A stretch of DNA of 25,305 bases from JAJDIA01 sp031555145 (GCA_031555145.1 JAVBUR010000116.1:1-25305), one strand, 5' to 3'; numbered from the stretch's first letter, positions 1-8,299 are shown. Program-made: numbers and translations. The notes: generated from the sequence alone by a model not told the origin.

Positions 1-19
1 TTTTTTTTCGAATTTATCC

Positions 20-130
20 GTCACGCTGTCACACGTAGGGCATTATCGTTCTGATTGAGAGCGGATTGGATGCGTGACAGATACCCGTGACAGATCCGTT
101 TTCAGGACAATTTGCTGTCACATCTGTCAC
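20..130. repeat. Cluster of TGTCAC/GTGACA motifs
   Basis: TGTCAC occurs at 27-32, 116-121 and 125-130. Its complement GTGACA occurs at 74-79 and 87-92, and a partial GTCAC lies at 20-24. The two central copies lie in a direct repeat of CGTGACAGAT offset by 13 bases, and the last two are 9 bases apart. The density and mixed orientation suggest protein-binding sites rather than chance, but no known operator is recognised. Confidence 0.5.
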
Positions 131-166
131 ACGGGGCATCAAAAGAAAGACGATGGTGCCGTAAGA

Positions 167-273
167 GTTTCAGTAGGATGAAACTCTTAGTTTCATAGGG
201 TGAAACTCCGAGTTCCAAACGGTGAAACAGGCAGTTTCAATAGGTGAAACAAACAGTTTCATCCTAATGAAAC
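167..273. repeat. Five-unit ~22-bp tandem array, each unit an inverted repeat GTTTCA-N5/6-TGAAAC
   Basis: The units start at 167, 190, 212, 234 and 256. Each holds GTTTCA, a spacer of 5 or 6 bases, TGAAAC, and a 5-base linker. Unit 3 has one change (GTTCCA). Spacers and linkers differ between units while the two half-sites are kept, which is the pattern of selection on a dyad rather than recent duplication of a whole unit. A spacing of 22 bases is close to two turns of DNA, so dimers bound to the units would sit on one face. Function unknown. Confidence 0.85.
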
Positions 274-348
274 TATTGCTGGTAGCTGTGTCGTGGCAAA
301 TAGCTTCAAATACGGCCAAATCTGAAACCGGGCGGCTTTCCCATTCGG

Positions 349-380
349 GTATCCTCCGGATACAGGGAATCTCTCCCTGT
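349..380. other. Two adjoining small hairpins downstream of the sigma gene
   Basis: GTATCC (349-354) pairs with GGATAC (358-363) across a 3-base loop, and ACAGGGA (362-368) pairs with TCCCTGT (374-380) across a 5-base loop. They overlap by two bases, so only one can fully form at a time. They lie about 33 bases beyond the minus-strand sigma stop codon. No T run follows on that strand, so an intrinsic terminator is doubtful; an mRNA 3'-end stabiliser is possible. Confidence 0.4.
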
Positions 381-412
381 GACTGGGGAGTATTGAGAAG
401 TATGAGCGCCGC

Positions 413-952
413 TTACCAGAAGTAGGAATAGGAATCGCCTATATAAACTCGGATATGCTTTAATGCTTTGGTGATTTGGGCTTCCACGGTTTTGACGGAA
501 ATATCCATTTCGGTTGCAATCTCTTTATTGGAAAGGTTTTCCACCCGGCTTTTTTCAAATATCTCGCGGTTTTTGGATGGAAGGGAGCAAATAGCATCTT
601 CTATCAGGCGCTCCAATTCCCGGTATTCCAACTGATAGTCTTCTTCAAATTTGTCTAAGGCGGAAAAATCATCTAAGGCGATATACCTACCATTATCCCT
701 CAGGTGGTTATACGCCCTGTTTTTGACGGCTTGGAATAAATAGGTTTTAAAGGTAATCCGGATGTGAAGTGTTTGCTTATTTTCCCAGATATAGGTAAAG
801 ACGTCCAATGCAATTTCTTCTGCTATGCCGTTGTCTTTCACGTATAAACGAGCAAAACGGCACAATGATGAAAAATAGCATTCAAATAAATATCTGAATG
901 CTGTTTTATCACCATTCTTTATTTGTTGCAATATGAATATATCATCAATCAT
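413..952 (-). CDS. ECF-family RNA polymerase sigma factor (sigma B)
   Basis: A 179-residue cytoplasmic sigma-70 family protein of the ECF type, which would direct RNA polymerase to a few target promoters, usually a SusC/SusD operon in this phylum. Region 2 spans about residues 11-90 and region 4 about 113-168, with a helix-turn-helix around 140-167 (LSNKEIATEMDISVKTVEAQ). The start is ATG at 950-952: upstream in-frame codons overlap the EEP gene and encode no sigma sequence, and 179 residues is normal for the family. This start overlaps the EEP stop by 8 bases, so the two are probably translationally coupled. It is unusual for such a sigma gene to be last in the operon. Its likely partner by elimination is FecR B at 7090-8169, which is inference. 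Confidence 0.9.
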   Translation of the reverse strand: MIDDIFILQQIKNGDKTAFRYLFECYFSSLCRFARLYVKDNGIAEEIALDVFTYIWENKQTLHIRITFKTYLFQAVKNRAYNHLRDNGRYIALDDFSALDKFEEDYQLEYRELERLIEDAICSLPSKNREIFEKSRVENLSNKEIATEMDISVKTVEAQITKALKHIRVYIGDSYSYFW

Positions 953-2006
953 AAGAAAATATAGTAAATACTGCTTTGTGGTCAGTTGGCCAGGCGCCTG
1001 CCGGTTCAATAAAAACATCCTGAGATGTCTCTTCCACCCTTTGATTACGGACAATGGAACCTTTAGGGCCGACAATGGCACAGTCTTTTAGTGTAATCCC
1101 CAGGTGAGGATAATAGAAAATAAAATCGATCCGGTCCCTGTCGTCGGCCTCGGGCGCCCACGCTAATTTGGAGACCTCCACCTGGCGGCAATCAGCAGGA
1201 TAGGTAAATCCGGGATGTGTCACAGGGTTCGGATATTTCTCCCTGAAACTGTCGATAAAACCGGCGTTTTCCAACAGGATGGTAGACGTCCAAGGTAGCA
1301 CGCAGCCCCGATGATCGAATGAGTCTTTCAAGGCTACCGTCCAATCGCGGTGAGAAGCCTCATTGAAATCGCCACCGATGATGACGAACCGGCCGGCTTG
1401 TCTGTCTTTTTCCGCCTCCTTGAGAAATGCGGTTAATGCTTCGTCTCTTTGTGAGGCCAGGTTACTGGTCAGGATACTATCGACATCAGTCACCGGAGCC
1501 GGCAGCTTTTTCCACGTATATCCGTCGTATCCCCTAGGTAAATAGGGAGCATAATGGGTATAATCCAAATGGGCGGAATAGACGGCAATCTCCATTTGAT
1601 CTATACGGGTAATTAACTTATACGTCGCATTACCACCTACACCCTCGGGAGGAAATATTTTCATGGTACCCGTGATCGGATAACGGCTCAGCAAACCCAC
1701 ATCCTCGGAATAAAAGGAAAAGTATGTTTTGTGACGGGCCTTCAATGAGGCGACAATCTTCTCGCAAAAAGGATTGCTCTCCTCATTTTTCACTTCGCTG
1801 AAAGTCACAAAATCAGGATCCAGACGAACGATTTCATCCACCACGGCATCGTATGCCCCTTCGAAAGAAGTGCCTCCATGCCAGATATTAAATTGCAGCA
1901 CACTTATTTCCTTCGGCTCTTTTTGCTCATCAGGCACACTTTTAAGACCGCAAGAGATCAACGTCAAAAAAATGACGGGTAGAATAACAGAAGCTCTATA
2001 TCTCAT
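945..2006 (-). CDS. Endonuclease/exonuclease/phosphatase (EEP) family lipoprotein
   Basis: A 353-residue secreted metal-dependent phosphoesterase of the DNase I/sphingomyelinase/inositol-phosphatase fold. The signal peptide ends in a lipobox (LISC, lipid Cys19). Core motifs are present in order: N40 in LQFNIW, metal ligand E71 (SEVKNE), H146 (SAHLDY), D213 and N215 (GGDFNEA), D294 (DRIDF) and the terminal D342-H343 (WPTDHK). All the expected active-site residues are there, so it should be active. After Cys19 comes GLKSV rather than the acidic run seen in surface lipoproteins, suggesting it faces the periplasm. It follows the SusD gene by 72 bases and is the only enzyme in this SusC/SusD operon, so it probably cleaves a phosphodiester or phosphate in the imported ligand. 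The substrate cannot be told from sequence; nucleic acid, phospholipid headgroup and phosphorylated glycan or inositol all remain possible. Confidence 0.88.
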   Translation of the reverse strand: MRYRASVILPVIFLTLISCGLKSVPDEQKEPKEISVLQFNIWHGGTSFEGAYDAVVDEIVRLDPDFVTFSEVKNEESNPFCEKIVASLKARHKTYFSFYSEDVGLLSRYPITGTMKIFPPEGVGGNATYKLITRIDQMEIAVYSAHLDYTHYAPYLPRGYDGYTWKKLPAPVTDVDSILTSNLASQRDEALTAFLKEAEKDRQAGRFVIIGGDFNEASHRDWTVALKDSFDHRGCVLPWTSTILLENAGFIDSFREKYPNPVTHPGFTYPADCRQVEVSKLAWAPEADDRDRIDFIFYYPHLGITLKDCAIVGPKGSIVRNQRVEETSQDVFIEPAGAWPTDHKAVFTIFSYD

Positions 2007-2078
2007 CGTTTTATCTGTTTAAAGGGAAGAGGCCATAAAGATACAATCTATGTCCTTTACGGCCTCTGTCTCATCCGT

Positions 2079-3611
2079 TTATTTTAAGATCCACATCAAA
2101 TCGTTAATTTTATCCTGCCCACTATATTGGCGATCAAGTGCTGCCTTCAGATTGTCCATATTGGTGTCATATTCTTTTTGAGGATATAGCCATCTGTTGG
2201 GAATACCTGTCGGATTTTCCGAATTTTGATTCGTCGACGGGTTAACCGGCCATTCCGGATAACTGGTTCTTCTGTGCTCATAATAAGCCTCCCATGGGTG
2301 TTGCATAAAATATAAGATATATTTCTGCATCCATATCTGTTTTAACTGAGTATCGGAAGAAGAAGCGAAAGAAACCGGATTGCTTGCCAGATATTCTGCT
2401 ATATACTCATCGGTGATGGGGCGTCCATGATGGTATTTGATATCCGCCGGCGTATTGCTTGTGATGAACTGCATGGCCGCTCTGATACCCTGTTCATAAT
2501 ACTCTTTCGCACTTCCGCTAACCCATCCCCTGATGATGCCTTCGGCAATAATGAAGTTCTGTTCCGCAAAGCTTAACCGCATCAACGGTTCGCCTGGTTC
2601 ATAACCGGTATAGCGATTGTTAAATCCACAATGCTTATTCGCCGTAAAATCCTTTGCGATCTCATCAAATGGAGCAGAAGGATCGATTCCCGGATAGGCA
2701 TCCCAATCGTTTTCAGCTTTGCCAAGGGTCTCCAGGCTGTATTTAGAGGGATTTGCATAATAAAACAAACGATAATCACCCAATTGCTTCAAATTGTCAA
2801 TAATCGTAGTCGTCATTATCGGATAATAGTGGAAGTTATTCACTGTGCTATTAAACGGATAAATCTGCCCGGCCTTATTGGAGTAAACCAATTGCATATT
2901 CTCCGAATTGGAAGCGATCAATGGCTTGTTACTCACAATATCGGCAAAGGTGGCTGCAATTTTCAGATCAGATTCATTTGTTTTATTCGAAAGATACATC
3001 AATACTTTGAGGCGGAACGAATTTGTGAACTTCCTCCAAAGGCTAACCTTCCCACCAAAAAGAGGATCTCCGGTGAAATTCACGGTAGCAGCGGCAAAGG
3101 ATTTCTCGGCAGTATCCAGATCCGCTAAAACCTGTACCATGACCTCTTTCTGCGTATCGTACTTGGGAGTCATATTCCCTGTTTCTCCGTTCATAGCATC
3201 GCTATAAGGAATATCGCCCAACGACAGAGAAAGATAGAATAACTTGTACGCTTTGATGAATAAAGCCAAACCGGTATAGGCATCTTTGTCGATACCACTG
3301 GCTAAATCCGCCATTTTTTGCGCATCAATCAAGGTGATATACTCTTTAAATTCGGTACGGGCGATGTAATTATATTGGAGCGTTTCCATTTTTTCTCCCC
3401 ATGCCATGTGTTTGCTCATCATGGCGTGGTTGGTAAACGTTTTACCACCGCCGGTCAGTTGGGTAATATTCAGGATCAGACCAGTAGCCAATAGGCCGGA
3501 GGTTACTTTCTCAGTCGCGTTTGGATTGGTATTCAGGTCATCAAAATCCGAACAACCTTGGAATAAGAGTCCCAAACAAAGTGCTGCTATTATTACTTTT
3601 TTCATGTTCAT
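2079..3611 (-). CDS. SusD/RagB-like outer-membrane nutrient-binding lipoprotein (SusD-like_2 type)
   Basis: A 510-residue surface lipoprotein that would bind ligand and form a lid over the SusC-like barrel encoded immediately upstream. The signal peptide ends at lipobox FQGC (Cys20), followed by SDFDD, the acidic pattern associated with surface export in Bacteroidetes. The early DLNTNPNA segment and the long helical body with many aromatic residues are typical of the family. I chose ATG at 3609-3611; ATG at 3603-3605 is equally plausible, and a TTG further upstream (3615-3617) is less likely. Only six bases separate it from the SusC stop, so the two are co-transcribed. Confidence 0.92.
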   Translation of the reverse strand: MNMKKVIIAALCLGLLFQGCSDFDDLNTNPNATEKVTSGLLATGLILNITQLTGGGKTFTNHAMMSKHMAWGEKMETLQYNYIARTEFKEYITLIDAQKMADLASGIDKDAYTGLALFIKAYKLFYLSLSLGDIPYSDAMNGETGNMTPKYDTQKEVMVQVLADLDTAEKSFAAATVNFTGDPLFGGKVSLWRKFTNSFRLKVLMYLSNKTNESDLKIAATFADIVSNKPLIASNSENMQLVYSNKAGQIYPFNSTVNNFHYYPIMTTTIIDNLKQLGDYRLFYYANPSKYSLETLGKAENDWDAYPGIDPSAPFDEIAKDFTANKHCGFNNRYTGYEPGEPLMRLSFAEQNFIIAEGIIRGWVSGSAKEYYEQGIRAAMQFITSNTPADIKYHHGRPITDEYIAEYLASNPVSFASSSDTQLKQIWMQKYILYFMQHPWEAYYEHRRTSYPEWPVNPSTNQNSENPTGIPNRWLYPQKEYDTNMDNLKAALDRQYSGQDKINDLMWILK

Positions 3612-3617
3612 AATCAA

Positions 3618-6600
3618 TTAAAAGTTAACTTTTAAACTTCCACCGATGTAGCGAATAGAAGGCGAGTTCAAATTATCTGACGCTACATCCGGATCGGAGA
3701 ACTTAAATTCTTTTGTCCACAAAAAGAGGTTCTGTCCGATAAAACTAACGGATGCGTTCTGCATACCCATTTTCTGAGCCAGGCTCACCGGCAAATCGTA
3801 TGTGAGTGATAATTGACGGAGTTTGAAGAATGTTTGTTCGTAATATCCCAAACCTTTGTTTTTGGCAGGATCTGCCCATACGGTTTTCATGAATGTTTCG
3901 TAGGATACGACTGCATCATTCGGTGCAAATTGACGGGTGTCCGAAGTAATGTTGCCATACACGTCTCTTTCTACCGTGCCGGAAACGACTTTTACACCCG
4001 GAGCAATATACGTTTTCTTGCCATTGACAACTTCATCATAACGATATTGGTTATCACTGTCTTTATGCGAGCCCGCATTCCACATATAACTTTCGGTGTT
4101 ATTATAAGACTTACCACCTACGCGTCCGTCAAAGGAGACATCCAATGTGAAGCTTTTCCATTTGATGGTGTTGTTAAGTCCCCAAATCCAATCGGGATCT
4201 GTGTATCCAATAACACTCTTATATTTAGACGTAATAGGCATACCGCTATTGTTGTAAATCATATTACCGGAAGGATCCCGTTCATAGTCGTTGATCTCCA
4301 GCCAGTCATAACGCGCACCTTTTTTTACCCAAGATTTGTCTGCCGAGAAATCAGGGTCAAGAGAAGCATAGTAACGTCTGTCGCTCGACCAGTTCAAATC
4401 GATATCCCATCTCCAGTCTTTGGTTTTAACCGGAGTACCACCTAACGTAATTTCAACACCTCTTCTCACCAGGTCTTCTTTGATATTAATATAGTTTTCA
4501 GCAAAACCGGAAGATTCACTTACGCCCGCTTTGGCCATACGGTCATAATAAAGTTTGTCGTAATACGCGATATCGAAACGCAATCTGTTGACAAAACCAT
4601 TCACTGCCATACCGACCTCGTACGTACGGGTACTGGCTGGTAATATCACAGAGCTTCTGATTAATGACGGATAATAAGCGGCTGTGTATCCATTCCAAAC
4701 ATTAGGGGTTACACTATATGTCGAATTGATTTCATAGACATCCGGAGTGCTCTTTGTCATTGTCCATGACCCACGAAGTTTCAATAAGCTGATTTCTTGT
4801 GGCATTTTGATTAAATCCGATAATACTAAACTTCCGGCCACAGAAGGATAAAAATACGAACGTTCCTCGTGGCTCAAGGTAGAAGTCCAGTCGTTACGGC
4901 CAGTGACATCCATGAAAAGAAAACTTTTCCATGACAAGGTAGCCCGGGCATACAAACTGTTTGTCTGTCGCTGAATGATATTCTGCCCTGTTTTAGCCGG
5001 ATCAACCGAGGCATAAATTGAATAATATCCCGGTACGATCAATCCGTTCTGGGTTTCGATCCACAAATCGTCTGTTTGTGTATAATATAAAGACGCTCCA
5101 CCGACAGCATCAATACCAAAATCCTTTATTTTGTAATTGGCCGACAAGATAAAGTCATTACTTGACTTGATACTTCCTCCCCTTTTCAGGTAATAATATC
5201 CTTTCTTATTCCATCCGCCAAAAGCACCCACCGGATTACGCCATTCGTTCTTATCCGAATAATTATCCACTCCCAATCTCAACGATGCTTTCAGTCCCGG
5301 GATGATCTGGTAATTGGCATTGACATAGCCGTTCAGGATATCATAATCCTCTCCGTGAATGATTTCATTGGCAATATAATAAGGGTTGTTATACCAGGAA
5401 TAGTCCATCCAGTTTTGTTCGTAGTCTTCGCGTCCGGATACCCAATAGTTCCTGTAATCCCGGATGTCATATTCTGCACCCGACCAAATCAACAGGTTGT
5501 AAATATATCCATTCTGTCCATAACCGGAACCTACGCTATTGGGGTAAACCCTTTTATTATAGGTGAACCCTGCATCCATATCAAATTTCTGGTACTTGAT
5601 GTTACCGGATACGGATGCCGTGAATTTATTCAACTTAGTATTGGGATACTGACCCTGGTTATACACATACGTCAACGAAGTACGGAAACCACCGTATTTG
5701 CCTTGCTGCGCCACACTGACGTTATTGTTCAGGATATAACTCAACTGCTGGAAGTTTTTCAGGTTGTTCTTCCCTTTAGAGACTAAAGGTGCATTCTTGT
5801 CTATCTGGTAGGTGAACGGATTGTATTGGTCAGCGGTACGTCCTTCATCCAAACGGTCTCCCCATACATATTGGCCTGTCGCATATTTGCCGCCGATACC
5901 GCTACTGTAAGAGGTTTGGACTTCGGGAAGTGTTAAATACCCGGCAGTGAACATCGAGCTGCTATTTACTTCGACACTTATTTTGCCATCTTCAGAGAAG
6001 CCTTTTTTAGTCGTCACCATAATTGCACCATTCTGTCCGATCTCTCCATACAAAGCAGCAGCAGTAGCACCTTTCAATACAGAAATCGATTCAATATCAT
6101 CAGGAGCCACATCATTCAATGTCAGATTCTTGGAAGGAACACCATCAATGACCAGTAACGGGTTTTCTCCACGCAGCCTGATCGTCGGAGCTGAATTGAA
6201 TTCGGTACTATTCCGTACGTTCATCCCGGCCACTTTACCGGTCAGCGAAGTCGATACGTCGATTCCTTTAACGGTCGTTAAATCATCGCCTTTTACATTT
6301 TGGGTAGCATATCCCAACGCTTTTTGTTCACGTTTGATACCCAATGCCGTAACGACAACATCACCCAGCAATTGTGCATCTTCCTTCAGAACAATATCTA
6401 ATTTAGTCTGTCCCGTGTATACAATCTCCTGGTTTTTGAAACCCATATAAGAAATGAAGAGTACTTCACCCGGGCGAATCTCTATTGCATAATCTCCATC
6501 AATGGAAGAGATGCCTCCCCGTGTAGTACCTTTAATGCCGAAAGCGACTCCGGGAAGCGGTTCTCCCTTTTCATCTGTTATAATGCCGGCCAACTTTCTG

Positions 6601-6962
6601 GCATATTGAGTAGGCGTATTTGCCGTTTTTGCAATCAAGACAATTTGATTGTTTTCTATTTCAAAAGTCAAGTCCGTGCTGGCCAGCATGTTTGTCAGCA
6701 CCTTTTCTAAAGGGAGATTAACAGCATCAACACTCACCTTCTGAGATAGATTTGTTTTCTGTGCATCAAAGAAAAAAGTATATGCACTGATGTTTTCTAT
6801 TTTTTTAATTGCATCTTTCAACGAAACGTTTGAAAGTTTTAAGGATACGTTGTTCGACGTATTTTGGGCGTATGCTCCTGTCGGTTGAAATAAAAATGAT
6901 AGAAAAAAGGTCCAAACGAAAAGAGTACAAAGATTCCTTCTGTTAATAATTGAATTGTTCAT
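3618..6962 (-). CDS. SusC/RagA-like TonB-dependent receptor with N-terminal STN signalling domain
   Basis: A 1114-residue outer-membrane importer. Order of parts: signal peptide ending AYA|Q near residue 33; an STN (secretin/TonB N-terminal) domain at about 38-112; a carboxypeptidase-regulatory-like beta domain at about 122-195; a TonB-box-like segment GDVVVTALG near 200-208; a plug domain at about 208-322; then a 22-strand-type barrel ending in a terminal aromatic (LKVNF). The STN domain is the part that contacts FecR anti-sigma factors in trans-envelope signalling, and a fecR gene lies 127 bases upstream, so ligand binding should switch on this operon. It pairs with the following SusD-like lipoprotein. 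The ligand is unknown; the downstream phosphoesterase hints at something phosphate-bearing. Confidence 0.95.
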   Translation of the reverse strand: MNNSIINRRNLCTLFVWTFFLSFLFQPTGAYAQNTSNNVSLKLSNVSLKDAIKKIENISAYTFFFDAQKTNLSQKVSVDAVNLPLEKVLTNMLASTDLTFEIENNQIVLIAKTANTPTQYARKLAGIITDEKGEPLPGVAFGIKGTTRGGISSIDGDYAIEIRPGEVLFISYMGFKNQEIVYTGQTKLDIVLKEDAQLLGDVVVTALGIKREQKALGYATQNVKGDDLTTVKGIDVSTSLTGKVAGMNVRNSTEFNSAPTIRLRGENPLLVIDGVPSKNLTLNDVAPDDIESISVLKGATAAALYGEIGQNGAIMVTTKKGFSEDGKISVEVNSSSMFTAGYLTLPEVQTSYSSGIGGKYATGQYVWGDRLDEGRTADQYNPFTYQIDKNAPLVSKGKNNLKNFQQLSYILNNNVSVAQQGKYGGFRTSLTYVYNQGQYPNTKLNKFTASVSGNIKYQKFDMDAGFTYNKRVYPNSVGSGYGQNGYIYNLLIWSGAEYDIRDYRNYWVSGREDYEQNWMDYSWYNNPYYIANEIIHGEDYDILNGYVNANYQIIPGLKASLRLGVDNYSDKNEWRNPVGAFGGWNKKGYYYLKRGGSIKSSNDFILSANYKIKDFGIDAVGGASLYYTQTDDLWIETQNGLIVPGYYSIYASVDPAKTGQNIIQRQTNSLYARATLSWKSFLFMDVTGRNDWTSTLSHEERSYFYPSVAGSLVLSDLIKMPQEISLLKLRGSWTMTKSTPDVYEINSTYSVTPNVWNGYTAAYYPSLIRSSVILPASTRTYEVGMAVNGFVNRLRFDIAYYDKLYYDRMAKAGVSESSGFAENYINIKEDLVRRGVEITLGGTPVKTKDWRWDIDLNWSSDRRYYASLDPDFSADKSWVKKGARYDWLEINDYERDPSGNMIYNNSGMPITSKYKSVIGYTDPDWIWGLNNTIKWKSFTLDVSFDGRVGGKSYNNTESYMWNAGSHKDSDNQYRYDEVVNGKKTYIAPGVKVVSGTVERDVYGNITSDTRQFAPNDAVVSYETFMKTVWADPAKNKGLGYYEQTFFKLRQLSLTYDLPVSLAQKMGMQNASVSFIGQNLFLWTKEFKFSDPDVASDNLNSPSIRYIGGSLKVNF

Positions 6963-7025
6963 GTTTTTGTGTGGTTTGAGATGATTAATTTTCGAGATAT
7001 GTAAACCATCATGACATACCCGTGA

Positions 7026-7066
7026 TTAAGTGACTTAACAAATACAGGCGCAAGATCCAGGCCTGT
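7026..7066 (-). promoter_or_regulatory. Palindrome and hairpin in the fecR B-susC gap
   Basis: The 127-base gap contains TTAAGT-G-ACTTAA, a perfect 13-base dyad (7026-7038), and an inverted pair ACAGGC (7044-7049) and GCCTGT (7061-7066) with an 11-base loop. On the transcribed minus strand the hairpin comes about 24 bases after the fecR stop and the dyad next, before the susC start. The receptor promoter, expected to be ECF-dependent, should lie in this gap. The dyad could be an operator and the hairpin an attenuator or processing site; neither is proven. Confidence 0.35.
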
Positions 7067-7089
7067 GTTATGTTTCCATTCGATAGATT

Positions 7090-8169
7090 CTACTTCATAG
7101 GCAATACGTTTGTTGAAGGTTTCACATTTGTTATATATACAGCATTTTCATCTGTAAATGAGTAACTTATAGGATTAATCTTATTCATGATCCGTAAGAT
7201 TAATTCCAGGGGTTCATCTTTTAACGTGAAGGTATAGTACTGGCTGTTGAGCAAATCCGGATCAAGAACGATTTTTACTTTATACCATTTTTCGAGATAT
7301 TTACAGATGTATCCTAAGTCTTTATGGTCAAAATATACGGATTCATTCGCCCAGAAACTTTCAAACCTTAACTCTTCAGTATCTGTATTGACAAATTCTT
7401 TTGGTTTTAATTTGTTTTCCAATGGTTTAATCTCTTTTTCTATTTCCTTAATCATGGCAAGGTTATGGCTTACCCTATTGATAGAGGCTATTTCGCCCGG
7501 AACCAAATGGGTTTCTTCATTGTCTGAGATAATGGATACAGATCCTTCAATCAAAGAAACCTTCACTTCGGCATCACGATTGTAAGAGTTGACATTGAAC
7601 TGGGTACCGTGTACTTTAATCTGAATGCCTGCCGTGTGAACGACAAACGGGCTTTCCGGATTCTTTGTCACATCAAATAAGGCTTCACCATCCAATTCCA
7701 AGCTCCTGTCTTTCAAAAACAAGGAGGAATATGAAATCGTCGATCCTTTATTCAACCAAACGGTACTCCCATCCGGCAATGCTATTTTCGATTTTCCGTA
7801 GAGGGAAGTAAAGGTCTGCAGACCCGCGTGCTCCTTTGTGTAAGAAGTAACCATCCATGTGGAAATCGATATCACCATTAGGACAATTGCTGCAGCGACA
7901 GAAATAACAGATTTGACTCCCATTCGGGAAAAAAGTGATTTCTTGTCTTTCTTTAAGCGAGATTGAAGTTCTTTCCAGTAATAATCGGGATCAGGAGAAT
8001 AATCTGATGCGTCTTTTTTTATAGCTTCCCATGTATTTTCTAACTCGTCATATAAACGATGATTGTCAGAAGAAGCAAGCCATCGATCCAACAGGATTTG
8101 ATCATCGGGACTTAACTCTTGCTTTAGTCCTGAAATGATGAGTTTCCAGGGTATTATTTTTCTCTTCAT
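7090..8169 (-). CDS. FecR-family anti-sigma factor (FecR B)
   Basis: A 359-residue inner-membrane regulator that would hold an ECF sigma factor inactive until the STN domain of its receptor signals from the outer membrane. The N-terminal cytoplasmic sigma-binding part is about residues 1-80, one membrane helix is at about 87-107, a periplasmic FecR beta domain at about 117-215 (with the conserved DGSTVWLNKGS and HGTQFNV segments), and a C-terminal DUF4974-like domain at about 270-352. It lies directly before the STN-containing susC gene, the usual position. No sigma gene immediately precedes it; the gene before it is a second fecR. The sigma it controls is probably sigma B at 413-952 or shared sigma A. 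Confidence 0.92.
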   Translation of the reverse strand: MKRKIIPWKLIISGLKQELSPDDQILLDRWLASSDNHRLYDELENTWEAIKKDASDYSPDPDYYWKELQSRLKKDKKSLFSRMGVKSVISVAAAIVLMVISISTWMVTSYTKEHAGLQTFTSLYGKSKIALPDGSTVWLNKGSTISYSSLFLKDRSLELDGEALFDVTKNPESPFVVHTAGIQIKVHGTQFNVNSYNRDAEVKVSLIEGSVSIISDNEETHLVPGEIASINRVSHNLAMIKEIEKEIKPLENKLKPKEFVNTDTEELRFESFWANESVYFDHKDLGYICKYLEKWYKVKIVLDPDLLNSQYYTFTLKDEPLELILRIMNKINPISYSFTDENAVYITNVKPSTNVLPMK

Positions 8170-8270
8170 TAAAATAGCACTAGAATTTTTAGGTATGACA
8201 CACCAAACGATGACAACCCTATACTTTTTTGTGCTTTTTTTTACGACTGTCCGAAAAGAAACCGATTTAG

Positions 8271-8280
8271 CGAAAGTATA
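8271..8280 (-). promoter_or_regulatory. Possible -7 element for fecR B
   Basis: On the minus strand this reads TATACTTTCG, one base off the Bacteroidetes TAnnTTTG -7 consensus. It lies about 20 bases after the FecR A stop and about 100 before the FecR B start. No TTTG is seen at the expected -33 distance, so support is weak. It would allow fecR B and the genes after it to be transcribed apart from sigma A-FecR A. Confidence 0.25.
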
Positions 8281-8299
8281 ACCGTTCCTCTATTCCTAA

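Larger units (their letters stand above)
1..412. other. Gene-free left edge with two inverted-motif clusters
   Basis: I see no credible gene here; the only open frame of any length runs through the repeats, begins at a non-ATG codon and has no protein character. The stretch begins with a run of eight T. It then carries a cluster of TGTCAC/GTGACA hexamers (20-130), a tandem array of GTTTCA...TGAAAC units (167-273), and two small hairpins (349-380) just beyond the sigma-factor stop. It is either the 3' region of the leftward operon or the control region of a gene lying off the left edge. Confidence 0.7.

Noticed and set aside
167..273. CRISPR array
   Set aside because: The units are about 22 bases with only 6-base conserved half-sites and 5-6-base gaps; there are no 25-40-base repeats, no spacers of uniform protospacer size and no cas genes.
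222..425. Small plus-strand open frame of 67 codons
   Set aside because: It starts at a non-ATG codon, runs through the dyad array, has no protein-like features and overlaps the end of the sigma gene.
953..1081. Longer N-terminus for sigma B
   Set aside because: The extra 43 codons lie within the EEP coding region and do not resemble a sigma factor; the ATG at 950-952 gives a normal length.
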